NCBI GenBank assembly: GCA_002402325.1
Contig: DHFQ01000048.1
Location: forward strand, 1-22,864
Direction of reading: 5' to 3'
Length of the DNA: 22,864 nucleotides
DNA from: Candidatus Aminicenantes bacterium UBA4820
Lineage (GTDB): Bacteria > Acidobacteriota > UBA4820
Part shown: positions 1 through 6,733 of the stretch, one piece after another
Layout of the letters: every line of letters begins with the position of its first letter
Position numbering within the stretch: position 1 is the first letter of the stretch
The notes under the pieces: model-generated
Database searches by the model: none
Seen by the model: only the letters and a program-made list of their open reading frames with translations
What the model was told of the DNA's origin: nothing
Position numbers and translations under genes: made by a program

Positions 1-117
1 CCTTTCCCCCTGAAACCCCCTTGCACGGTCGCGTGTTCTCTTTTTCTTTTTAAATTGATTAAAGCGTCGAGCATCGGATTCATTCCGTCTAAGACGCATT
101 CTTTCTGGGGGTATTCA

Positions 118-134
118 GTTTTGCGAAGCAAAAC
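118..134. repeat. Perfect 7-bp hairpin (GTTTTGC / GCAAAAC)
   Basis: The arms GTTTTGC (118-124) and GCAAAAC (128-134) are exact inverted complements around a 3-base GAA loop (TTC on the other strand). No T-tract follows on either strand, so it is not a canonical terminator. It lies about 35 bases beyond the 3' end of tRNA-Asp on the tRNA strand. Confidence 0.55.
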
Positions 135-136
135 GC

Positions 137-161
137 AAAGAGGGGGTGAAACCCCTTCTTT
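137..161 (-). terminator. G/C-rich hairpin after tRNA-Asp, possible weak terminator
   Basis: Arms at 137-146 and 152-161 pair over 10 positions. Nine are Watson-Crick pairs and one is a G-U wobble on the plus strand, which becomes an A-C mismatch on the minus strand. The loop has five bases. It starts 8 bases past the encoded CCA of the minus-strand tRNA. On that strand the hairpin is followed by a broken T-rich stretch, not a clean T-run. Terminator function is therefore an inference and may be wrong; it could instead be a repeat or a processing signal. Confidence 0.3.
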
Positions 162-168
162 GAATATT

Positions 169-246
<78 letters not shown>

Positions 247-255
247 GCAAAACTT

Positions 256-285
256 ATTATCCCATAAAAGGGAGAAAATAGTCAA
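256..285 (-). promoter_or_regulatory. Sigma-70-type promoter for tRNA-Asp
   Basis: On the minus strand, TTGACT (285-280) and GATAAT (261-256) are separated by 18 bp. Transcription would start near 249, about three bases before the mature 5' end of tRNA-Asp. Both hexamers are close to consensus, as expected for a tRNA gene. Confidence 0.7.
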
Positions 286-308
286 GCAAAATTTTATGAT
301 AAGAAAAG

Positions 309-332
309 TCCTGTCAAAAATCCTGTCAAAAA
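309..332. repeat. Tandem 12-bp direct repeat TCCTGTCAAAAA x2
   Basis: Two exact, adjacent copies of TCCTGTCAAAAA occur at 309-320 and 321-332. They sit between the divergent tRNA-Asp and mraZ promoters and end 7 bp before the mraZ -35 box. Each copy holds TGTCAA, the inverse of the TTGACA -35 hexamer at 340-345, so the region shows the same 6-mer three times (two inverted, one direct). It may be an operator or simply a small tandem duplication. Confidence 0.6.
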
Positions 333-339
333 ATGCCTC

Positions 340-368
340 TTGACAAATGAATTTTTTCTTCTTACAAT
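340..368 (+). promoter_or_regulatory. Promoter of the dcw operon (mraZ promoter)
   Basis: A perfect -35 TTGACA (340-345) and a -10 TACAAT (363-368) are separated by an ideal 17 bp. The predicted start is near 375, inside the first of the phased TGGC repeats. No other good promoter was noticed inside the overlapping gene chain, so this likely drives the whole mraZ-ftsZ operon. Confidence 0.8.
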
Positions 369-372
369 ATAA

Positions 373-413
373 GTGGCTAAAAATGGCCGAAAGTGGCTAT
401 TGAAGTAATGGCC
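373..413 (+). promoter_or_regulatory. Phased TGGC repeats, probable MraZ binding sites
   Basis: TGGC occurs at 374-377, 384-387, 394-397 and 409-412, always preceded by A or G and followed by T or C: GTGGCT, ATGGCC, GTGGCT, ATGGCC. The first three are exactly 10 bp apart, one helical turn, and the last is 15 bp further. MraZ proteins are known to bind several TGGG-type repeats with about 10-bp phasing upstream of mraZ and to repress their own operon. Here the core is TGGC rather than TGGG, and the repeats overlap and follow the predicted start, a position that fits repression. The assignment is inferred from pattern and place. Confidence 0.7.
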
Positions 414-435
414 AATATTTTGATGGGGTTTAAAG

Positions 436-933
436 ATGTTTAGAGGCGGTTCCGAGGCAACTGTTGATGACAAAGGAAGGGTCAAAATCCCTGCCAAATT
501 CCGTACGCCCCTTTTACAGGTCTTTGGACCAAAGGTATATGTTACTTCATTCTGGGTTCCATCTGTAAGGGTTTATCCCATTTCTGAATGGGAAAAAATA
601 GAAAATGTAATGTCTTCTTCAGGAAAGACAAACGATCCGAGGGTAAGAAGATTTTTGATGATGGCAACTATTTATGGCGATGAACAGGAAATTGATAGTC
701 AGGGAAGGATCTTGATCCCCCAGAGACTTAGAAAATATGCAAGAATGGAGGGAGAGGTCATCGTTTGCGGTTATCCCACAAATGAAATTGAAATCTGGAA
801 AGAAGAACTCTTCAATGAAAGATTTGGAGTGGCACCAATGTCAGACGACGACCAGACATTCATTTCTGAATTGATTAAAGAGGGCATAAATGGACTACAT
901 TCACATTCCGGTGATGGTAAAGGAGGTCTGTGA
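436..933 (+). CDS. mraZ: MraZ, transcriptional regulator of the dcw operon
   Basis: MraZ is a small DNA-binding protein of the AbrB/SpoVT type that forms rings and represses the dcw operon. Two swapped-hairpin half-domains are visible, each with the family signature: D-x-K-G-R-x-x-I-P near residues 12-20 and D-x-Q-G-R-x-x-I-P near 87-95. At 165 residues it is somewhat longer than the usual 140-150, owing to an acidic and then Gly/His-rich tail. That tail is encoded in the stretch overlapping rsmH by 44 bases. The start ATG at 436 directly precedes the conserved F-R-G opening; the ribosome site (GGGG around 424-427) is modest. It is first in the operon and lies right after the phased TGGC repeats it probably binds. 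Confidence 0.95.
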   Translation: MFRGGSEATVDDKGRVKIPAKFRTPLLQVFGPKVYVTSFWVPSVRVYPISEWEKIENVMSSSGKTNDPRVRRFLMMATIYGDEQEIDSQGRILIPQRLRKYARMEGEVIVCGYPTNEIEIWKEELFNERFGVAPMSDDDQTFISELIKEGINGLHSHSGDGKGGL

Positions 934-1810
934 AGTCCTTAATGTAAGTGAAGGAGGATTGTTCGTGGACTGTACATTGGGACCTGGCGGCCATTCTGAG
1001 GCGATTTTAGAAGCAACGCCTCTTACCAATATTTTAGGAATAGACAGAGACTCTTCTGCAATTGAAATAGCAAAGAATCGTCTCAAAAAATTTGGTAGTA
1101 GAGTAACGATTTTAAACTGCAATTTCAAAGAAATTGATTTCTGGAAGCCCTATTTAAAAGAAGAGCCAAAGGGAATTCTTCTTGACCTTGGCTTGTCATC
1201 TCTTCAATTGCAGGAAGGGAGAGGCTTTAGTTTTAAGGATGAAAAATCTCTTGATATGAGAATGGATACTTCAAAAGGAATCAAAGCCTTAGAATTTCTA
1301 AAAAATTCAAAAGAGCAGGAACTTTCAGAGATTTTAAATAAATATGGCGAAGTCGAAAACCCGCACAAAATTGCAAAAGCGATTAAATCTGCTTTAAAAG
1401 AAGAGAGAATAAAAAGTGCAAAGGATTTATCTCAAGTTGTAGAAGAGGTCATTTCTTCAAAAAGGGATTCAAAGCACCCTGCAACAAAGATTTTTCAAGC
1501 GATAAGAATCTTCATTAATGAAGAATTAAAGGGTCTTGATAAATTTATTAAGGATGCGGTTAGCATTCTTCAAAAATCCGGAAGGATTGTCGTTATTTCC
1601 TACCACTCTCTTGAGGACAGGATTGTAAAAAACTCATTCAGGGAGTTGAAAAAAGGTTGCACCTGCCCTCCTCAATTTCCTTATTGTATCTGTGGTAATG
1701 AACCAATTGTCAGTTTTGCTTCTAAAACCCCATTAAGACCTGATATGAACGAAGTTTTAACCAATCCATCGTCAAGAAGTGCAAGGTTGAGGTACGCAAT
1801 AAGAAAATGA
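890..1810 (+). CDS. rsmH: 16S rRNA (cytosine(1402)-N(4))-methyltransferase RsmH
   Basis: RsmH (MraW) uses S-adenosylmethionine to methylate N4 of C1402 in the 16S rRNA decoding centre. The 306 residues match the family's usual length. The opening Y-x-H-I-P-V-M near residue 3 is the normal RsmH N-terminus, which supports the ATG at 890 despite a 44-base overlap with mraZ. The SAM loop G-P-G-G-H-S lies at 31-36, and L-D-L-G-L-S-S near 98-104. The helical insert has H-P-A-T-K-x-F-Q-A-x-R-I near 196-207, and I-S-Y-H-S-L-E-D-R lies near 236-244. A C-x-C...C-x-C cluster occurs at 257-268, as in many relatives. The stop overlaps the next start as ATGA, so ftsL is probably coupled to its translation. 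Confidence 0.96.
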   Translation: MDYIHIPVMVKEVCEVLNVSEGGLFVDCTLGPGGHSEAILEATPLTNILGIDRDSSAIEIAKNRLKKFGSRVTILNCNFKEIDFWKPYLKEEPKGILLDLGLSSLQLQEGRGFSFKDEKSLDMRMDTSKGIKALEFLKNSKEQELSEILNKYGEVENPHKIAKAIKSALKEERIKSAKDLSQVVEEVISSKRDSKHPATKIFQAIRIFINEELKGLDKFIKDAVSILQKSGRIVVISYHSLEDRIVKNSFRELKKGCTCPPQFPYCICGNEPIVSFASKTPLRPDMNEVLTNPSSRSARLRYAIRK

Positions 1811-2184
1811 AAAAAAATGACTTTGTCATAGGAAAACCAATTCCACAACCTGATAAAAATGCCGATAAGGACCTTCTAAAAGTTCTATTTTTTTGCATCC
1901 TCTTTGCCATTCCTCTTTTGATCTATGTTGCGATGAGGGTTAACTTTACAAATAGTGAAATCAGGATTTCTGAACTTATTAGAAAAAAAGAGGAACTTAA
2001 AAGGCAGAAAGAGGTTCTTCTAATTGAAAGGGAGAGACTTTTAAATCTCTCCAATGCTGAAAAGATAGCAGTTGAAAAATTGGGGATGATAAAAGAAAAT
2101 CCTTCAGAACTCAATGTTAATTTTTCAAAAGAAATCGTTAAAAAAGATATTTTAACGGAGAGAGAAAATGACAGAAGCAATTAA
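1807..2184 (+). CDS. ftsL: FtsL-like cell division protein
   Basis: This is a small bitopic membrane protein of the FtsL/DivIC type. It would act in the divisome as part of the FtsQ-FtsL-FtsB complex that activates FtsWI. The 125 residues show a basic/polar cytoplasmic head (1-22), one hydrophobic segment (about 23-43), then a heptad-like charged coiled coil (about 48-85). An A-E-K-I-A-x-E-K-L-G-M element near 84-96 is typical of the C-terminal FtsL region. Sequence conservation in this family is low, so the call rests on size, topology and position between rsmH and ftsI. It overlaps rsmH by 4 bases and ftsI by 17. Confidence 0.82.
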   Translation: MKKNDFVIGKPIPQPDKNADKDLLKVLFFCILFAIPLLIYVAMRVNFTNSEIRISELIRKKEELKRQKEVLLIERERLLNLSNAEKIAVEKLGMIKENPSELNVNFSKEIVKKDILTERENDRSN

Positions 2185-3880
2185 CAAATTCAGGTTTGTT
2201 TTTGTCATTGTTTTTATAATCTTATTTGTTGTTGTAATTTTTTGTCGGCTTTTTTACCTTCAAATCATCAGGTACGATTACTATAAAGAAGAGGCGCTAT
2301 CTCAGGAGCAGGGAACAGTCAAAATTGAACTTCCCAGAACACAATTTACAGATAGAAACGGAGTGATACTTGCTGCAAGTATTGAAAAACCTTCCCTTTG
2401 CACGGTAAAACCAGATGAGATCAAAAATCCTGAAGCACTTGCGAAAGATGTTTCAAGGCTTTCTTCAGAGCAAGAAAAAGATATTTTACAAAGGCTTAAA
2501 ACGAGAAGAGCCTTTACATGGATTGGAAGAAAACTTCCCATCGAATTTAGCGATAAAGTTGAAAAAATAGCAAGCTCATACGATAAAGTTTCTCTTATCA
2601 GAGAATGGGGAAGGTATTATCCAAAGGGAACCTTAGCTTCAAATCTAATCGGAACGGTTGGCGTTGATGGGGGAATATGTGGGCTTGAGGAGAATTGGAA
2701 TGAAAGATTGAGCAAAGGCGAAAGGGAATACATCGTCTACAGAGTTGGAAACAAAGTGAGACTCTTTCCGATTGAATCCATAAACTCTATAGTTCCTGAA
2801 CCAGATTCCATCGCACTTACAATTGATGAGGCAATCCAGTATGAAGTTGAAAAATGTCTTGATGATGTTTTTTCAACCTATAATCCAAAATCTGCGTGCG
2901 CAATTGTCCTGTCAGTTCCAGAAGGTGAAATCCTTGCACTTGGGGTAAGACCTACCTTTGATCCAAACAATCTCAATTCCATTTCTTTTAAAAAGGATGA
3001 GGTAAATTACAGGAACATAACTGTCCTTGATAGTTATGAACCGGGAAGCACTTTTAAGCCTTTCACAGTAGCCATCGCTCTTGAGTGTGGAGTCATAACT
3101 CCATATCAAGAGGTTATGGTTACACCTCTGACGATAGGAAATCACACGATAAAGGATGACCATCCCCCGCATAGCAACTACTACCAGATTGAGGATGTCC
3201 TTGCATACAGTTCAAACTGTGGGGCGGGAAGAATTGGAATGATGTTAAAGAAGGACAAATTTTATGAATACTTGAGAAAATTTGGCTTTGGCTCAGTAAC
3301 AGAACTTAAATGGAAGGGAGAAAGTTGTGGAGTTTTGAGAAATCCAGCAAAGGGAGGATGGTCAGCACTCTCAGCACCATCAATAGCCTTTGGACAGGAG
3401 GTAAGGGTAACACCAATGCAACTTGCTTTGGGATATGCAACTATAGCAAACAAAGGGATAAAGGTTACACCAAAAATTGAACTTGGGAAAAAGGATGAGA
3501 AGAGAGAGAGGGTCATCTCTGAAGAAACCGCCAATATTTTATCAAGGATGCTTGTTTCTGTCGTTGATAAAGGGACGGGTAAAACCGCTTCAATTCCCTA
3601 TGTTGAAATAGCAGGAAAAACTGGAACTGCCCAGAAACTCGGAATAAAAACAGATTCATTCAGAAAAGGAAGAATCGCCTATTTCGCAGGTTTTGCTCCG
3701 AGAGAAAATCCAAAAATTGTAACCCTTGTAATGGTCGATGACCCTGTTGGTCAGGTTTATGGTGGCGCTGTATCAGCCCCTCTTTTTGCAAAAATAACTT
3801 CTATTGCTTTAAAGAGATCTGGATTTGACATCAAACCTTACATAAAAACAGACCTTGCTATGATAGGGGCTAAAAGATGA
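2168..3880 (+). CDS. ftsI: Septal peptidoglycan transpeptidase FtsI (PBP3, class B PBP)
   Basis: FtsI is the septum-specific DD-transpeptidase that cross-links new glycan strands made by FtsW. After a short cytoplasmic tail, one membrane helix lies at about 10-32. The PBP dimerisation (pedestal) domain follows, with R-G-like T-D-R-N-G at 61-65, and then the transpeptidase domain. All three active-site motifs are intact: S-T-F-K at 294-297 (nucleophile Ser294), S-S-N at 348-350, and K-T-G-T at 484-487. The 570 residues are normal for FtsI, and no PASTA domains are present, unlike many Gram-positive homologues. The start has a GGAGAGAG site just upstream within the end of ftsL. The 3' end overlaps murE as ATGA. 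Confidence 0.95.
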   Translation: MTEAINKFRFVFVIVFIILFVVVIFCRLFYLQIIRYDYYKEEALSQEQGTVKIELPRTQFTDRNGVILAASIEKPSLCTVKPDEIKNPEALAKDVSRLSSEQEKDILQRLKTRRAFTWIGRKLPIEFSDKVEKIASSYDKVSLIREWGRYYPKGTLASNLIGTVGVDGGICGLEENWNERLSKGEREYIVYRVGNKVRLFPIESINSIVPEPDSIALTIDEAIQYEVEKCLDDVFSTYNPKSACAIVLSVPEGEILALGVRPTFDPNNLNSISFKKDEVNYRNITVLDSYEPGSTFKPFTVAIALECGVITPYQEVMVTPLTIGNHTIKDDHPPHSNYYQIEDVLAYSSNCGAGRIGMMLKKDKFYEYLRKFGFGSVTELKWKGESCGVLRNPAKGGWSALSAPSIAFGQEVRVTPMQLALGYATIANKGIKVTPKIELGKKDEKRERVISEETANILSRMLVSVVDKGTGKTASIPYVEIAGKTGTAQKLGIKTDSFRKGRIAYFAGFAPRENPKIVTLVMVDDPVGQVYGGAVSAPLFAKITSIALKRSGFDIKPYIKTDLAMIGAKR

Positions 3881-5388
3881 CATTTAAAACGACTGTAAGA
3901 GAACTTCTTAATGCAATTCCCTATTCCTGTTTCTATGGTGATATTGATAGAGAAATAAGCGGAATAACCTGTTCAAGTAAAGAGGTTGAACCTTTGAATG
4001 TTTTTGCGGCATTAAAAGGTTTTAAAGAGGATGGCACAAAATACATTGATGAGGCAATAGAAAAGGGAGCATCCGCAATCCTCACCCATAGAGAGCCCTT
4101 CGAAGAAAAACATAAGAATAGAGCATGGATAGTCTGTCAAAATGAGAGGTATTCATTCTCCGCAGCATCAAGTTTTCTTTATCCACTTGAAAATGAACCG
4201 CCGAAACTCGTTGGTGTGACAGGAACCAATGGAAAAACAACCATCGTCTATCTTTTGAGGTCAATATTCAAAGTTGCAGGCGGTGGTGCAATTTTAAGCA
4301 CCATTGAATATGATGACGGGAAAACCTTAAGGGAAGCCCAAAGAACGACTCCTGAGGCACATTTTATCCACAAATGGCTTAAAGAGATTTCAAATCTTAA
4401 AATTCCTTATGCGGCGATTGAAGTCTCCTCTCACTCTCTTGAACTTCATCGCGTTTCATCACTCAAATTTGATGCGTGCGGATTTACAAATTTAACAAGG
4501 GACCATCTTGATTTTCACAAAACTATGGAAAACTATTTTGAGACAAAAAAGAAGTTGTTTGACCTTCAAAAGGAAGATGGGTTTTCTGTAATAAATATTG
4601 AAAATGACTTCGGTTTAAGGCTTTCAAATGAACTTAAAGGGAAAAGAATTTTCAAAGTGGGACTCTCCTCATCTGCAGATATTTATCCCCAAGATATATC
4701 AATGAATCTTGAGGGAATCGAGGCAACTGCTGTTACCCCATTTGAAAAGGTGAGGATAAAATCTTCCTTACCTGGAAGTTACAACCTTTTAAACATCCTC
4801 TTTGCAATAGCATTTTCTAAGGGATTGGGGATAGAAAGGGAAGCAATAGAGGAAGGGATAACCGCTTTAAAAGGAGTTCCTGGTAGGGTTGAAAGGGTTG
4901 ATGTGGGGCAGGATTTCTATGTCTTTGTTGATTATGCCCATTCTGATGATGCTTTAAAAAATCTTTTGCTCAACATAAAGCCTCTAACAGAAAAAAGAAT
5001 TATAACGGTATTTGGCTGTGGTGGAGATAGAGACAAAACAAAAAGACCTTTAATGGGTGCTGTGTCAACAAAGTTGAGTGATGTCGTCATTTTGACCTCG
5101 GATAATTCAAGGAGTGAAAACCCGGAAGACATTGCTAAAGAAGTTGAGACCGGGATCCTTTCAGAGATGAATCCTTCAAAGAAATACATAAAGGAACTTG
5201 ATAGAAGGGAAGCGATAAAAAAGGCTTTCTCAATAGCAAGGAGTGGAGATACGGTTGTTATCGCTGGCAAAGGACATGAAAAAACACAGACTGCAAAGGG
5301 AATAACGATTCCATTTCACGATCCTACGGTGGCTTATGAGATTTTAAAGGAAATGTTTAATGAGAAAGTATTTAGCAAAAGAGTTTGA
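3877..5388 (+). CDS. murE: UDP-MurNAc-L-Ala-D-Glu ligase MurE (probably meso-DAP-adding)
   Basis: MurE adds the third stem-peptide residue to UDP-MurNAc-L-Ala-D-Glu using ATP in the cytoplasm. The ATP loop G-T-N-G-K-T-T is at 116-122 and the E-V-S-S-H-S-L-E-L segment at 182-190. The Lys-rich F-E-T-K-K-K-L-F near 221-228 supplies the family's carbamylated lysine. V-D-Y-A-H-S starts the C-terminal domain at 351. The substrate-selecting motif reads D-N-S-R-S-E-N-P at 409-416. meso-DAP enzymes normally carry D-N-P-R, whereas L-Lys enzymes lack the Arg. The Arg is kept, so meso-DAP is the likely substrate, with an unusual Ser for Pro. The start has AGGGG seven bases upstream. It overlaps ftsI by 4 bases and murF by 29. 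Confidence 0.95.
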   Translation: MTFKTTVRELLNAIPYSCFYGDIDREISGITCSSKEVEPLNVFAALKGFKEDGTKYIDEAIEKGASAILTHREPFEEKHKNRAWIVCQNERYSFSAASSFLYPLENEPPKLVGVTGTNGKTTIVYLLRSIFKVAGGGAILSTIEYDDGKTLREAQRTTPEAHFIHKWLKEISNLKIPYAAIEVSSHSLELHRVSSLKFDACGFTNLTRDHLDFHKTMENYFETKKKLFDLQKEDGFSVINIENDFGLRLSNELKGKRIFKVGLSSSADIYPQDISMNLEGIEATAVTPFEKVRIKSSLPGSYNLLNILFAIAFSKGLGIEREAIEEGITALKGVPGRVERVDVGQDFYVFVDYAHSDDALKNLLLNIKPLTEKRIITVFGCGGDRDKTKRPLMGAVSTKLSDVVILTSDNSRSENPEDIAKEVETGILSEMNPSKKYIKELDRREAIKKAFSIARSGDTVVIAGKGHEKTQTAKGITIPFHDPTVAYEILKEMFNEKVFSKRV

Positions 5389-6733
5389 AAAAATTGAAGG
5401 GGTTAAGAAGATAATAGGTAACCCTGATGCTTTTTTTGAAGGGATCTCTTACGATTCAAGGAGAATAAATAATGGAAATCTCTTTGTTGCAGTAAAGGGA
5501 GAAACTTTTGACGGTAACGATTTTGTTGAGAAAGCGTTTGAATCGGGCGCCATAGTCTCAATTGCATCAAAAGAAGTTACACCTCATGATGGAAAAAGTT
5601 TGATTTTAAGCGAATGTCCCGAAAAATCGGTGCAGGAGTTTGCAAAATCTGTGAGAAAAAAATTTGAGGGTTCAGTGATTGGAGTTGTTGGGTCGGTTGG
5701 AAAGACAACAACGAAGGAGTTTGCAAGTGAGTTTTTGAAAACCTCTTTTAAAACATATTCAAACGAAGGAAATAAAAACAACCTTTTAGGACTTCCTGAA
5801 ACAATCATAAATGGTGATTTTGAAAGCAAATACTGGATTCTTGAAATGGGAATATCAAAAAAAGGTGAGATGGACGAACTTGCATCAATTGCAATGCCTG
5901 ACTCAGTTATTTTTACCTCAATAAATCCGGTTCATCTTGAATTTCTTGATGATTTAAAAACAATTTATGATGAAAAAAAGAGAGTGCTAAGCCATCTCTT
6001 GAGACCGTCATTTGTTATTTTTAATAACGATGACCCATTTCTTAAAAAAATTCAAGAGGAGTTCAATCTAAAATGCTATTCTTATGGCACATCTGATGAT
6101 TCAGATTTAAAATTCAAAATTTTGGAAAATGGTGAAAAGGGAGTTCATACCCAATTCGATTACCAAAAACATACAATTTCAATTGAACTTCCCTTTTTGA
6201 ATAGTTCTTATCTTTACAATTTTGCCTCAGCCCTTCTCCTTCATCTAATAGTTGGTGGAGATATTTCAACTGCAAAAGATGTTGCAAAGAATATAAAAAT
6301 TCCATCACATAGAGGGATAATTTATGAACTTCAAAATGAAATAACACTTTACGATGATTCCTACAATTCAAATCCTGAAGCGGTTAAATCTCTTCTGTAT
6401 AGTCTAAAAAATATAAAAAGAAAAAAGATTGGCGTTCTTGGAGAGATGAAGGAACTGGGGAAGGAAAGTTTTAAATACCATTCTCTAATTGGCGATATTG
6501 CGTCATCAATTTTTTCTTCTTTGCTATGTGTTGGAGATGAGCCAGCAAAAGTGATGGCAGAAAGTTTTGGAAGGAAAAATAGAGATGTTTTGTGGGTGAA
6601 AAAGTTTGAGGATGGAATTGATTTTATTAAAAGCAAACTTGATGAAGGTTCATTTCTTGTCGTAAAGGGTTCAAGGTCAATCGGGCTTGATAAACTTGTT
6701 GATTTCCTTTTAAAGGAGATTGGAAAGCAATGA
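5360..6733 (+). CDS. murF: UDP-MurNAc-tripeptide:D-Ala-D-Ala ligase MurF
   Basis: MurF joins D-Ala-D-Ala to the UDP-MurNAc-tripeptide, the last cytoplasmic step before lipid I. Visible motifs are the N-terminal D-S-R-R (32-35), the ATP loop G-S-V-G-K-T-T-T-K (111-119), E-M-G-I-S-x-x-G-E-M near the metal site, S-I-N-P-V-H-L-E-F, and in the C-terminal domain Y-N-S-N-P-E-A and L-G-E-M-K-E-L-G. The 457 residues match the family. The 29-base overlap with murE is the second longest in the operon, but AAAGGA lies at good spacing before ATG 5360. In most dcw clusters mraY comes next; here murD follows directly with an ATGA overlap. The D-Ala-D-Ala ligase gene ddl is not in the window. Confidence 0.95.
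   Translation: MRKYLAKEFEKIEGVKKIIGNPDAFFEGISYDSRRINNGNLFVAVKGETFDGNDFVEKAFESGAIVSIASKEVTPHDGKSLILSECPEKSVQEFAKSVRKKFEGSVIGVVGSVGKTTTKEFASEFLKTSFKTYSNEGNKNNLLGLPETIINGDFESKYWILEMGISKKGEMDELASIAMPDSVIFTSINPVHLEFLDDLKTIYDEKKRVLSHLLRPSFVIFNNDDPFLKKIQEEFNLKCYSYGTSDDSDLKFKILENGEKGVHTQFDYQKHTISIELPFLNSSYLYNFASALLLHLIVGGDISTAKDVAKNIKIPSHRGIIYELQNEITLYDDSYNSNPEAVKSLLYSLKNIKRKKIGVLGEMKELGKESFKYHSLIGDIASSIFSSLLCVGDEPAKVMAESFGRKNRDVLWVKKFEDGIDFIKSKLDEGSFLVVKGSRSIGLDKLVDFLLKEIGKQ

Larger units (their letters stand above)
1..168. other. Non-coding region with short hairpins
   Basis: No convincing coding sequence is visible here. The region is more G/C-patterned than the genes. It contains a short perfect hairpin (118-134), a G/C-rich hairpin (137-161) and an odd palindrome CGTCTAAGACG (86-96). 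The string TGAAACCCC appears at about 11-20 and again at 147-155, which suggests a degraded intergenic repeat. It lies downstream of the minus-strand tRNA-Asp, so some of the structure may act in tRNA transcript ending. Confidence 0.5.

Noticed and set aside
294..497. A short minus-strand open frame across the mraZ promoter
   Set aside because: It covers the promoter, the TGGC repeats and the mraZ start; no ribosome site and no family resemblance.
5360..5388. A frameshift or error at the 29-base murE-murF overlap
   Set aside because: Both proteins keep normal ends and motifs, and murF has a good ribosome site; such overlaps fit the rest of the operon.
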